From positions 1,054,001 to 1,118,000 of the forward strand of contig RBKR01000018.1 of the NCBI GenBank assembly GCA_004835665.1: a stretch of 64,000 nucleotides of DNA, read 5' to 3'. Below are positions 44,737 to 55,881 of the stretch, piece by piece; position 1 is the stretch's first letter, and each line of letters begins with the position of its first letter. This stretch comes from Phoma sp. XZ068. Lineage: Eukaryota > Ascomycota > Dothideomycetes > Pleosporales > Didymellaceae. Below the pieces are notes generated by a model. The model searched no databases, was not told the DNA's origin, and worked only from the letters and a program-made list of their open reading frames with translations. The position numbers and the translations under genes are program-made.

Positions 44737-45347
44737 TGCACCGTCGTGATGTTGTAGGTTCTGAAGACTGTTCAAGTCAGATGGAGAGATGCTCTAGAGT
44801 TATGGGCTGGGGAACAGTGACAGTTATAGTGATATGCTCGAGCCCCAGATAAGCGGAGAAGCTGGGGAAACGTGGGGATTTTCGCGTAGAGAGAAGGAAT
44901 GCTCGGTGCAAGAGTTGACCAGCACGCGTTCTGATTGGTCGCGTAGCTGGTAGATTACAGCTCGGGGTGGCACCGAACCAATCACGCACCTGTCCGACCG
45001 TCGTTTGGGCCAAGCGCAACTCTCCGGCTCGGCAGTCAAAGTGGGCGTAGCAAAGCTAAGATCAAATTCCTCCGACCTCATCCATGCCATCTGCCGAGCT
45101 GGAAAGATCTGGAGTCAGCTACCTAGGTATGCGCCGCATTCCTTCGGCTGGTGCCCGAGACTCAACAACCTTTCAAACATCCGCCAGACTCCACATACTT
45201 GCATGATATCAGGTGGACTCGGTGTATGGCCGACAGCCGAATATTGAGTTTGGCTATGGAAGTAATCATCCAGATGAACTGACCGATACTTCAACCAGTG
45301 CTGCGCGGGAGCTTTCCAGAAACGAACACTACCTTCTCATAACACCA
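44737..45347. promoter_or_regulatory. Divergent promoter with a cluster of CreA-type sites
   Basis: Four matches to the carbon-catabolite repressor consensus SYGGRG fall within 71 bp: CTGGGG at 44807-44812, the reverse form at 44843-44848, CTGGGG at 44862-44867 and GTGGGG at 44872-44877. They lie 71-141 bp before the transporter start codon. Clustered sites fit glucose repression of a sugar-uptake gene (inference). Confidence 0.55.
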
Positions 45348-46585
45348 ATGTCTTCAACCTTTACAGAAATCCTAGAGCGTAAGCCACGCAATGTTGCGGT
45401 TAACACAAACCCACAGCATGGGCTACATTTAGTTGAGTCTGATGCACCCGAGCCAGGACCTAATGACTGCCTTGTCCACATTCGTGCTACAGGCATTTGT
45501 GGTTCAGATGTACACTTCTGGAAGCATGGAAAGATCGGTGACATGGTAGTTGTCGGAGAAAATGGTCTCGGCCATGAGAGTGCGGGAATCGTGATCAAAA
45601 CAGGCAGTGAAGTGACTCGGTTCAAGCCAGGTAGGTAAGATTGCAGGCCTTAGATGACTACGCTGACGTTATTGAACAGGAGATCGCGTTGCACTTGAGT
45701 GTGGTGTTCCTTGCTCTTTGCCAACCTGTTTCTTCTGTCGCACTGGCCGCTACAACGCTTGCCCTGATGTCACGTTCTTCTCGACACCGCCTTTCGATGG
45801 TACACTGCGCCGATACCACGTACATCCCGAAGCTTGGTTGCATTCCTTACCTGATAACCTTTCATACGAAGAAGGATCCCTTCTTGAACCTCTGTCGGTT
45901 GCACTTGCTGGTATCGAGAGGTCAAATTTGAGGCTGGGAACATCTCTTGCCATCTGCGGCGCGGGGCCAATTGGTTTGGTCACTCTCCTGGCCGCACATG
46001 CTGCTGGTGCCGCACCAATAGTCATCACCGATCTTGATGAGAACCGCCTAGAGGTAGCCAGGAAGCTCGTACCTCGCGTGAGAACGGTGCAGGTCAGTAG
46101 AGAGGATGATCCAAAAGCGCTAGGCAAGAAAATCGAAAACAACTTGGGCGCAGAAGCTGAGCTTGTGCTTGAGTGCACTGGTGTTGAATCAAGCATACAA
46201 GCTGGCATTTACGTACGTAACGTATCTTCGAGCGACTGACACAAACTAATTCAATCGACAGGCGACCAGATTTGGAGGCTCTGTGTTTGTGATCGGGGTA
46301 GGAAAAGACTTCCAGAACATACCCTTCATGCATCTCTCATCGAAAGAGATCGACTTACGTTTCCAATACCGGTACCACGATACTTATCCGCGAGCGATCG
46401 ACCTGGTCAGCGAAGGTCTTATTGACTTAAAGCCCCTCGTCACACGTAAGTGCGAACCTGTACAAACCTGAGTCTTGGCTGATGAAGTGGTAGATCGATA
46501 CACGCTTGAAGAAGGGATCGAGGCATTCAGAACAGCATCTACTCCTGGCGCGAGGGCAATCAAGGTGCAGATTCTCGATAATTAA
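45348..46585 (+). CDS. ladA: L-arabinitol 4-dehydrogenase / sorbitol dehydrogenase family
   Basis: Exons 45348-45630, 45680-46212, 46262-46445 and 46494-46585 (introns 48-49 nt) give 363 aa. It is a zinc-dependent medium-chain dehydrogenase. Catalytic-zinc ligands lie in GICGSDVHFWKHG and GHESAG, and a structural-zinc Cys cluster is seen (CGVPCSLPTCFFCRTGRYNAC). The Rossmann nucleotide motif is GAGPIGLV, with Asp in ITDLDENR favouring NAD. FFSTPPFDGTLRRYHVHPEAWLH matches fungal L-arabinitol dehydrogenases most closely, although sorbitol and xylitol dehydrogenases are near relatives. LAD converts L-arabinitol to L-xylulose in L-arabinose catabolism. The neighbouring sugar transporter, regulator and SDR fit this role. 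Confidence 0.88.
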
Positions 46586-46982
46586 GGGGAATCTCAAACC
46601 TGCATACCTCGAGGCAGAAGAGGGCGACTGTAGAATTTCCGAGCATATCGAGGTCGCGATGTGGGAAGGCCAATGTTATGCGCAAGACGTTTAGATAGCT
46701 TCGTGTATCTCCCAACTTGAACAATGACATGCCCATTTCATTCTCTACGCTTGCATCCGTCTGTCTCAGTGTAGCAGCGATCTGCTACGCGTATAATAAG
46801 CCAAAGGTAGACCGATTTTCTCTGTTGTGTTGTGTGATTATTCCCAGACAGGACCAGCCTCGCTTTCAAGCGGGGTCAGTGGCGCATTAGTTAGCGCGTT
46901 GTGACTTCAGCCGCTTGCAACTGCCTTCTCAAACCTTGCGTGCCAGTGCCTTCAATGCCTTTGCGATGACGACTTTTTCAGT
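46586..46982. other. Intergenic spacer
   Basis: A tRNA-like stretch at about 46879-46910 (TGGCGCATTAGTTAGCGCG) has a D-arm shape but no T-loop. No gene is called. Confidence 0.4.
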
Positions 46983-49253
46983 ATGCAAGAGCCTCTAGCA
47001 GCGCGCCAGGTGCCACGAAAGTTGCCAGCTTGCAACGAGTGTAAGCGACGTAAAGTGCGATGCTCTGGTGGAGAGAATTGTTCGAATTGTAGGCGAGATG
47101 GGAAAACATGTGCATACAGCTCACCACTGATTGCGCTCTCTGCTACCGAGAGGTGCGTCGTTCGCTAGTGGTTTCAAGCAGAATGCTGATAATGGTAGAC
47201 GCCTTGGAGCAGCTGAACGAACTATTGGGATGATGAAGAGGGCTTGGGCTTTGCACCTACCCAACGTCAACCTCGAAGATGCATTGCAAAGCCTTGATTT
47301 GGACCAGACCATGATCTCAAACCAGTCAAAAATGACTTCTGATGGACCCGACATACAACCGCTGGCGCATGCATCGACCATGACTCCAGCGGCACAGCCG
47401 TCCGAGGCAAGCCCGGCAGAGGCAAGCAACGCAGAGGATTATGAATTCGACGAGTCGCAAGACTTCGATAACACTACCGATGGAATGGGCTTCCTCGTAG
47501 CTGAGCCTGGCAAAGCGGGGTATATGGGGCCTCAGTCTGGAGTAGCAGCTGTGAAGTTCCTACAGTCTCTGCGCCTATACTCTCCAATCTCGAGTACCAG
47601 CACAACATCTTTGGACGAAGCAGATACGAACCTACCAGTAGCGTCGTCTGCTGACATCGCCAAATACATGAACGACTACTTTTCCATCTACCATACCGCA
47701 TATCCCATCCTCCATGAAGGTACCTTCAGAGCGCGAGTCTCAGGTATGTCTGTGAGCAAGACTGTCTCTTGGCTTAACCCGCTGACATCTAAGGTGCACT
47801 CTCAAAACCACGCGATGGATCTTGGCCTTTATTACACAACATCGTGCTAGCTATTGGAGCATTTGTCGGTGAAACGAGAGAAACAAACAGCGACATTCCA
47901 TTCTATCGCAAAGCGCGAGCAAGTTTGAACATGGATGTATTAGAGAAAGGGTCCCTGAGCTACGTACAGGGCCTTGTGTTGATGGCAAACTACCTCCAAA
48001 AGCGAAACAAGCCGAACGCTGGATTTGTTCTTATCGGAATTGGATTCAGCATGGCGCTTGCGATTGGCTTACACCGAGAATTTGGACTACCGCACTCGAG
48101 TCCATTCACTATGGAAATCCGTCGACGAGTGTGGTGGGTACTGTTCATATTCGTGTCTGGAGCTCAACTTACCCTTGGACGCCCACCAGTCTCGCTTGTG
48201 GGTGTCAATGTTCGTCTTCCTTCGAATCTGGATGATCAAGAATTAGCAGTGGACATGGACTCACTACCCGACTCGCAAGAGGGACCGACTGTAACATCAT
48301 GCCTGATCTACCAGGTAAAATTGGCAATTGTAGCCAACATGGTTCAGGTCGAGCTTCTCACGGATCAGATACCGAGCAGCGAAAGGGCTTCACGCTTGGA
48401 TCTGAAGATAACGAAATGGCGCTCAGAGTTGCCAAGTCATTTTGACGAAAAACTCATGCTTGAGCCTTGGTTTGAGATACCAAAACGAATCCTCATATGG
48501 CGCTCGCTTCACCTTCGCATTATTCTGCATAGACCAATTATTTTCCAAAAGATCACCGCCAAAGCAGACTTGGATCAGACACTTTCACCTATCCGCGCTT
48601 GTCTTGATGGCGCAGAGGAGTGTGTTCAGTCTATTTGCGACTTCGTCAGCCTTGGAGGCGCTGCATCTCGTGGCCTAGCATGGTACGCAACCTACTGGCT
48701 CATAACAGCCAGCTTCGTGCAAGCAACTTGTTACATATACAATCCAGCACATGTCCTGGCTATACAATGGCGCGATCACCTCCAGCGAGCCGTTCACTGT
48801 TTGTCCAAGCTAGGAATGGCTCATGGCATGGCACTGAGAGCTCGTGATATCTTGAAGAGGCTACTAGGTACGTTAGTTTCCAAGATTTTCAATGTTTCCA
48901 CCACTTTCGCTTGTAGCGACATTGCATATAAGCCCTTAGACTAACTACAGGTTACAGAGCAGAGCGAGTCGGCAACATTCCTCGAAAATTCACCGACTAC
49001 CATGTCACATATCGGGCAAGAAGCTGCTCTAGACTTCTGGCAATCGAATGCGCCACGATGGGCTCCTTTTCAGTATCCGCCCACACAAATGTCGGCAGAT
49101 CCATCCACTCGGGATGAGACTATGACTTTCCCATGGTATGCCGAAGGATCCACTGATGCGGAGCTCCTTGACGCAACCGGAGCTATTATGCTTCAAATGG
49201 ATTCAAACTCTGCTGAGCCGTACCTTGATCAAGGTTCCTGGATCCCAGGCTGA
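46983..49253 (+). CDS. Zn2Cys6 transcription factor
   Basis: Exons 46983-47152, 47199-47743, 47794-48867 and 48958-49253 (introns 46, 50 and 90 nt) give 694 aa. The zinc cluster lies at about residues 17-44: CNECKRRKVRC, then CSNC and KTC, with the standard Cys spacing. The linker (RRLGAAERTIGMMKRAWALHLPNVNLEDAL) follows directly over the first splice junction. The fungal transcription-factor middle domain occupies about 220-560 (YPILHEGTFRARVSGALSKP, HREFGLPHSSPF, RRRVWWVLFIF). The C-terminus is acidic and Ser/Asp-rich, possibly activating. Its position beside the transporter and L-arabinitol dehydrogenase makes it a candidate pathway regulator; it is not clearly XlnR or AraR. Confidence 0.88.
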
Positions 49254-49435
49254 AATGGCCCACCAACTCGCCTGGTAAACTCTCGTCTATTACATTCCAA
49301 GTTTATTGAATGCTTGAAAGGCATCAAGAGCTGTATCGTGCCATCATGTATTGAGAGCTATCGTTGAAGAACTAATCTTACGAAAGCGTAATTTGAAAAC
49401 GTCGGGCAGCCCACGAAAGGCAGCATATGTACAAA

Positions 49436-50257
49436 TCAAGTGAACAGCATACCGCCATTTGCGCAGACTATGTCGCCTGTGACCCATCTCGATCTCTCTT
49501 CACAGAGGAACAGTACTATGTCTGCCACATCGGTTTCGGTACCGGCTCTTGGCGCCGCAGGAGTCTTTTTGTTCTGCTCCTCCATTCGCGCCAGATGTAC
49601 CTCGCCTGCGGCCCTGTACATGTCCGTATCCACCGGTCCTGGGTTCACGGCATTGACTGTGGCTCCATATCTCGGCCCCAACTCAGTTGCCCAAACGCGT
49701 GTGAGTCCTTCCACGGCAGCCTTTGAAGCCGAGTACACCGATTGTGTTGCATATCCTCCTCGCGCAGAGATCGAGGATAGGTTGACAATGCGACCGCCGC
49801 GCCCGATATGACGCACGAATGCTTGAGTCATGAAGATTACGGCGCGTACATTAACGTCCATGATACTGTTGTATTCCTCAACAGTTATCTCTTCCAATGT
49901 TGTCGCCGCAGACCCCAGTCCCGCATTGTTGACAAGGATGTCTACGTGTGTTGCCTGAAAAGATGAGAGCGTTGTCGAGACGATGCGGTCTGGTGCAGAT
50001 AGGTCGCGACTGTCTGCTTGTATTGCGAGAGCGCCCGAGCCGATATCTTGGACTTCTTTGACGAGGGATTCTGCGTGCGCAGTCGAAGACTGCGAGACGT
50101 ACGTAAAGGCAACCTGCTACAGGTGAGTGTTCGTTATGTTACTGTTCTGGACGCGTTCACATACCTTTGCGCCTGCTTTAGCTAACGCTAAGACAATACC
50201 CCTGCCTATGCCGCGGGCACCTCCAGTCACAATGGCGATTTTGTTGTTCAATGACAT
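49436..50257 (-). CDS. Short-chain dehydrogenase/reductase (SDR)
   Basis: Exons 50257-50165 and 50113-49436 (51-nt intron) give 256 aa. Classical SDR motifs are in order: TGGARGIGRG for dinucleotide binding, NNAG, the catalytic Ser in NLSSISARGG, YSASKAA with the Tyr/Lys pair, and NPGPVDTDM. The C-terminal GxxxYxTG-like element is WVTGDIVCANGG. It resembles FabG-type 3-oxoacyl reductases and sugar or polyol dehydrogenases alike. Downstream of L-arabinitol dehydrogenase, a role as L-xylulose reductase or another polyol step is plausible, but the motifs do not prove it. Confidence 0.9.
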
Positions 50258-51105
50258 AACTGCAATTCCACTGAAGATAGTAACGAGAATCTGATTTCCT
50301 GTCACACTTGCAGTAATTACTGAGCTTTGCTCTTATATCTGATACGCTTTGAGGTTCCTGCGCTGTCCAAAGTTTGGCACCGACGCGTCCTTCGGGTACA
50401 CGCCGAGCTTCCTACGACGACCTCCGCTGATGACAGAAACCCAATTGCTAAATTACAAAGCGCCAAGCAAGTCAAATCAAAATCAAAATCTCCCGAGTTA
50501 ATGGACATACGCCTAGGTATGCGACAAGTTAGGTCTCGGTGCTGTGCCGAGCTAGTACGCGCTAGTATTTGACTAGCTCGGTGACTGAGCGAAAGCTAAG
50601 ACTTTGCCTTGCTGAAGTGCTTCATGAATCATAGAGGCCTAGAACCTTGCCAAGAACTTACGGTGGTGTGCACGAACGCGAGGCCAATGTACGCGTGATG
50701 TGTGAAGACGCGGGATCGCTATGAACATTTAACACTATTGCCCGCCTTTCGACACCACACAAGCTCAACTAACAAAACTCGAGAGCCACCTTCTCAATAC
50801 CCGCGTTAGACTATGTCTCCCTCGGTACTACACATTTTCGATGTGCAGTGTACTTGAATGATTGTTCATCCTGCAAGTTTAAGTGCCGATAGTCCTTGGT
50901 GATTTGTGACAGCCAGTCATTGACGAGCGGTGGGATTTAAGACGCTGAATATGATGTACGCATATTCTTCCAAGCTATAATTTGGAGGGGATGAACGCAC
51001 GGGTCCATTGAACCCACAAGAGTTGACTCTACTGGTGCCAGTGCTGGTTCCATCTTCTTTATCCAACCCACTTGTTCCAGTTTCTTCATGCACTTCCAGC
51101 CCGAT
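50258..51105. other. Intergenic, no supported gene
   Basis: This 848-bp region between two minus-strand genes shows only short frames without recognisable domains. Confidence 0.4.
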
Positions 51106-53364
51106 TTATTTGCAGAAAGCCCGTATTGTGGTCTCCAGCACGTCGGTCACTTCGCGAATACTTGAAGTACTGACCCATTCTTCTTTAGCATGGAGCCCTT
51201 CCCCCTTCGGCCCATAAACGACAGAAGGAATGCCAGCTTGGTTTAGCAGTCCAGCGTCGCACCAGAACGCCTTTCCTGTGGGCGACGGCGCTTCGCCAAG
51301 TGTATGTGACACTGACGAAGTGAAACACTGTACAAATGAGTTGTCATCTGCCAGGCTAGATGGAGGGCGTGAAAAGGTAATGCGAGGAGTGCTGTACTTG
51401 AACTCGGGAATTTTGCCCATAATTTTGCTCAGTAGGTCTTCGAGATCGGCCTTGATAGACTCCGGCGACTGTGATGGTACTGTGCGGAACTCAATCGTGA
51501 GAGTGCACAGAGCCGGGTAGCTGGAAGGTTCTTCTCCACCAATGATACGCCCACCGTGCAGCGAGGCTTGTCCTAATCGAGGATCCGAGGGCATCGTTCG
51601 GGCATAGTTGAGGAGTGCAGTTTGCAGATACCCAGCAAGTAGAATGGCGTCTATGCCTACTTCTGGTAGAGACCCGTGCGCCGCGACTCCAATTACGTCG
51701 ATCTCGAACCAGACGAAGCCCTTATGACTCGTAACAATGTATTGTGATGTCGGCTCTGTGACAAGCGCTGCATCTGCTTTCCATCCAGCTTGTAGAACAG
51801 CTTCGGTACCCTTCGAAACGTTTTCTTCGTCTGCAACGGCTGCCAGGATTATGTCGCCACTAGGTGGCGTATGCGAGCTTGCGATCTTTGCCATAGCTGC
51901 CATCCCGGCCGCTACACCAGCCTTCATATCCAAGCAGCCTCGGCCGTAGATGCGGTCTTCCCTAAGTTCACCACTCAACGGGTCACCAGAGGTGTGGGTA
52001 GAGAGGCTGACTGTATCAATGTGACCGTTTATCATCAAGCTCTTCCCCCCTCCAGTTCCACGCAGAACTCCCACGATCGACGGTCGCCCAGATTGCGGTT
52101 CCACCCAGTGTGCCTCCATGCCCCGATGTTGCAACCACGCATTGATGTAGTTTGCAATTGCGGTCTCGCCAGCTCCCGAGGCCTCAGACAGATCAGGATT
52201 TGAGGAGTTGATTCTTGTCAATATTTGAGTGAGCATAACAGGATCATCGATCGATACATCGAGAGGCGTCTCGTATTCACGTTGGCCCTCGGTGCTTAGA
52301 ATCACCACCACAGCATCCTCCGTGAGCCACGGTGGTCTTTCGGGAGATTCTGCAAGACGCCACAGTGCAGCAAGAGCCGCACCACCGCATGGGCCGCTGT
52401 TTACGGATCTGTTTGCCAGGTACTTGATAGCTTGCGCTGACTCGAAGTCTGAGATGGTGGCGCTCGCATCAACACCCCGTTGTAGATCGTCGTAAACTGT
52501 CGATGAGAGTGTGCCACAGTTCATTCCTTCCATAGTGGTCTTTGTGGTGGGCACCGGGGTTGGTTTGCCAGCTACCAAACTGTGGTAAAGGCAAGCTGCA
52601 GTGTCTGGCTCCACAGACATAACAGCGCAATGTCGATCGTTTGACTTGCAATGGCGCACAACAGCATGTGCTAGGGAACCAACACCGACTGGTGTGACAA
52701 CAAGGTTTGCTTTGAGATGCTGGGCCGTCAGTTGCTCCTCAGTTTCGGTCAGAAGTGTTGAGTAGCCTTCGACGATCCAGTTTGGAATTTCTTCGTACCC
52801 TTCGAGAGCAGTGTCTTGAATGAACAGACCACTTTGGGTAGTACAAGATTCTTTCCAAGCCTCAGCCATCGCACCGTCGTAGTCCTTTTTTGAGACTGTG
52901 ACCGTCGCACCCTCCGAAGAGATGAGGCGGATGGCTTCATCATTGACGGTGCGGGGTACATAGATACGAGCTTGAACTCCCAGAATTCTGGCCATCGCAG
53001 CAAGGGCTCGACCATGATTACCTGCACTTGCAGTGAAGAGGACGATTTTTTCCTTTTGAGCAGCTTGCGCGATCTGTTCGAGAGATGAGTCGGTGGGAAT
53101 GCCCGCCCTCGCTATGATCGCGCGACAAGCTCCCCATGATGCCCCAAGGACCTTGAAGGCTGGGAGACCAAGACGACTGCTCTCATCCTTTACGAACACA
53201 TATTTAACCTTTAGCTTTTTTGCTACTTCGTCCAGGGAGATGAGTGGTGTCTGCGAATAGTTGGGAACCTGCTGGTGGAATTGGTGTACGGCAGAGAGGT
53301 CAAGGTCGACTTGAATTGGGCCAATCTTGTCGTTGAAGAAAATAGGTCTGCGAGACTGACTCAT
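51106..53364 (-). CDS. Fusion: diaminopropionate ammonia-lyase-like PLP enzyme + M20 deacylase
   Basis: This is a single intronless frame of 752 aa from the ATG at 53364 (MSQSRRPIFF); an ATG at 53496 would add 44 atypical residues. Residues 1-365 are a fold-type-II PLP enzyme of the diaminopropionate ammonia-lyase type. The Schiff-base Lys is at about 71 (LPAFKVLGAS), with SAGNHGRA at 113-120 and a glycine-rich phosphate loop VGVGSLAHA at 226-234. Residues 376-752 are an M20 zinc hydrolase (ArgE/DapE/carboxypeptidase G2 type): NGHIDTV (His448, Asp450), GCLDMKAG (Asp479), ADEENVS (Glu513/514), VTEPT (Glu537) and the late His in GEGLHAKEEW. Both halves look catalytically complete. Deacylation of an N-acyl diamino acid followed by ammonia elimination to pyruvate is a coherent inferred pathway. 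Confidence 0.9.
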   Translation of the reverse strand: MSQSRRPIFFNDKIGPIQVDLDLSAVHQFHQQVPNYSQTPLISLDEVAKKLKVKYVFVKDESSRLGLPAFKVLGASWGACRAIIARAGIPTDSSLEQIAQAAQKEKIVLFTASAGNHGRALAAMARILGVQARIYVPRTVNDEAIRLISSEGATVTVSKKDYDGAMAEAWKESCTTQSGLFIQDTALEGYEEIPNWIVEGYSTLLTETEEQLTAQHLKANLVVTPVGVGSLAHAVVRHCKSNDRHCAVMSVEPDTAACLYHSLVAGKPTPVPTTKTTMEGMNCGTLSSTVYDDLQRGVDASATISDFESAQAIKYLANRSVNSGPCGGAALAALWRLAESPERPPWLTEDAVVVILSTEGQREYETPLDVSIDDPVMLTQILTRINSSNPDLSEASGAGETAIANYINAWLQHRGMEAHWVEPQSGRPSIVGVLRGTGGGKSLMINGHIDTVSLSTHTSGDPLSGELREDRIYGRGCLDMKAGVAAGMAAMAKIASSHTPPSGDIILAAVADEENVSKGTEAVLQAGWKADAALVTEPTSQYIVTSHKGFVWFEIDVIGVAAHGSLPEVGIDAILLAGYLQTALLNYARTMPSDPRLGQASLHGGRIIGGEEPSSYPALCTLTIEFRTVPSQSPESIKADLEDLLSKIMGKIPEFKYSTPRITFSRPPSSLADDNSFVQCFTSSVSHTLGEAPSPTGKAFWCDAGLLNQAGIPSVVYGPKGEGLHAKEEWVSTSSIREVTDVLETTIRAFCK

Positions 53365-54429
53365 GATATCAAGCTCCTGTCTTGTGTGTTGCTTGAGGCA
53401 TGTAAAGGTGCAGGGCGTCGTCTTTAAAGTTGTCGGACGCAAGGGTACAGAGCCGCAGCTCTTGTGTTTCCCGTCGGCAAAGTCTGCAACTACCATAACA
53501 TGGACTTCAGCACACCACAGGCCACAGGTAGTATGTAAAGCGAAGAAGAGACTGAAGCGATTTTCGGAAGCGCAAAAACTGGAGTCATCACCTGGAAAGT
53601 GTGCAAAGCCTGTCGGTACTTATCAACGACGAGATATTGAGAAGCTTCCCGCCATCACCTTCTTGCAGTCGATAGAGCCTGCATCCAAGGATCACAAAAG
53701 ATATCTCCTTCTCACACGCTGTCCAACTGCTTGAAAGTTAAATCCTTAGAAGTGCCGTGCTATTTGTGGTGGCCAATTCAGACCTTTCTCCTCAAAACCG
53801 ACATGACGAGTAGCAACGCAGAAGATAGTATCAGAGGTGCAAAGGGAGAAGACTCGCATGACACCCAATACCGCTTGATGTGTTTTTTTGTGTACTGCAA
53901 GCATCTTCGCACACTCGGACAAGATCAACCGTGACATGTCTGTGGAGCCAGAGCCTGAAAGAGCCTAAATTAATACAAAGAAGCTCGGCACAATCTTGTC
54001 AGTCTCACCTATGAAGAATGTGTGCACTTCGTCACTTGGTACATAGATAGCAATTCAGCAGCCCCCAAGCTCCAAAGACTACACCGGTGCAGTGGAGCAG
54101 CCTCCAGATAAACTGTTGACCAATGCTTAGGTAGAGTATTGTAAACACAACAGTGTGTTCACGGGCAGATATTTCCCGACAGGGATGGTCTCCGTTCTGA
54201 GCAAGTACGTTATCGCTCGCTAACAGGAAAAATACACGAGCGATGAGGATTGTGCCTTAGGTGCCGAGATATTGTATTAGGCAGTGATCGGATGCGACAT
54301 GAAGTTAGACTGGTGCTGCTTTTGAGCCATGACATATACGGACGCATGGAGACCAGGGCTGGACATATTACAACTAGTCACTTGATACTGTATTTGCGGT
54401 TCGATGGAAGTAGACTCCGAATTGCTACT
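53365..54429. other. Intergenic, no supported gene (1.1 kb)
   Basis: Short frames on both strands have no recognisable domain. It includes the promoter of the fusion enzyme gene. Confidence 0.4.
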
Positions 54430-55881
54430 TTAGCATATGGTCTTCCAGTCACGGCCCCAGCCTACAACCCTTGTCACCAGAAAAACGGCGAAAGCTGCAA
54501 GGTAGAGACCACCAGCGAATATGATCAGCCCCGTGTAGTCTCCTCCCCCTCCCTCCAGCACAGCGCCAGCAGCGGGAATGCCAATAAGGGCGGCGAAACT
54601 CGCAATGGAGAATGTAGTGCCGTTCCTCTTTCCGTAGTCTTCAATCTTGCAAACCGCCCCAACGCACACAGGCGTCAGAGATATTCCAGTCCCGGACCAA
54701 AACCCAAACACTATAGCAAACGCTGTGATAGCAGCCTCGTTGCGTGCGGCCGTAAGCCATAAAGCAAAGATAAGGGTGGCGCAAGTGAACGACGTTGCCA
54801 GCATCGTGTTGAAAACACCAAAGCGATCCGCAACATAGCCAGGGAGGGCACGCCCGGGAATGGCGCCAACATTAAGAAGCGCGCTGATAAGGTAGGCCTT
54901 CTGCTGGTCGACTCCTGCATGGATGGCATACAAAGAAATGAAGGAGTACGGGACGAAAACAGCAAATTCTACAAGAAACACGGCAAGCGTTGTGAGCGCG
55001 TACTTGGCGCCCTTGAGTGCTTTGAGGTCGATGGATGCACCAGCGTGCTTATTGTGGGGCAGTCGTTTCTTAAGTAACAGACATGCGATGATGCACATGA
55101 AGAGGCATACGAAGCCAACGATGCGAATGGTCCAAGGAAAGCCAACTATCGGGGCCAGATAGAGAATCAGAAGTGGGAAGATAACACCTCCAAGCCCTCC
55201 AGCTGTGCAGGCGATGCCGATAGCGAGGGCTCGACGCTTGCAGAACCAGTGGCCGACAGCAGACACTGCAGGCGTGAATAGGAGGCAGGCTGATGATCCA
55301 CCAAGGACGCCGAAGGAGAGTAACAGCTGGTAGTATTCTAGGGAACTCATGAGTCTCGAAATCACTGTCAACGCATGGTACCAGACACATACCTGTGGAG
55401 AAACTCATACACATGATGGCAGCGACGATACCAATGCTACCCGGCACGATCAGGTATCTAATATCGTGAGCGTCGAAGATAGGCCCTAGAAGTCACACGT
55501 TAGAATTGATCTCAAGCAGACAGATCTGTACTTACCGACTTGCGCTCCGCCAATATACAAGAAGAAAGCGTATGCACTGAAAATCCAGCCAATGTTCGAT
55601 TCGGAGTAACCATGCAATTGATGCTCAGAAACCCATGCTTGAAGAACACCGACGGTGTTAAGCAAGCCCATCGATGGGACCATGGCACACCATGCACCAA
55701 GTACTACCAACCAGGCCGTGGTGCCTCCCTCTGGGTATTCAGAATCCTCATCGATGCCATCGTACAGCATAGACTCCAATTGGTTGTTTTGGGCATAATT
55801 TGGTTCGGCATTGGGCTTGGTCTTAATGTTCGTAGGAGCTGACCGGACAGCGTCTGCTGTGGGCGGCATTGAGAGCGACAT
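54430..55881 (-). CDS. MFS monocarboxylate-transporter-like permease
   Basis: Exons 55881-55536, 55485-55393 and 55337-54430 (introns 50 and 55 nt) give 448 aa. The cytoplasmic N-terminus is about 55 residues, then about 12 hydrophobic helices. The MCT-family opening is EYPEGGTTAWLVVLGAWCAMVPSMGLLNTVGVLQAWV, followed by LHGYSESNIGWIFSAYAFFLYIGG; AVGHWFCKRRALAIGIACTAGGLGGVIFP is the matching second signature. Family members carry monocarboxylates (lactate, pyruvate) or riboflavin; several fungal ones lie in metabolite clusters. It follows the lyase/M20 fusion on the same strand, so it might move its substrate or product (inference). Confidence 0.92.

Noticed and set aside
46875..46930. tRNA-like sequence with GTGGCGCATTAGTTAGCGC
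   Set aside because: The D-arm fits elongator Met or Arg tRNAs, but the T-arm and 3' acceptor strand are missing. At most a relic.
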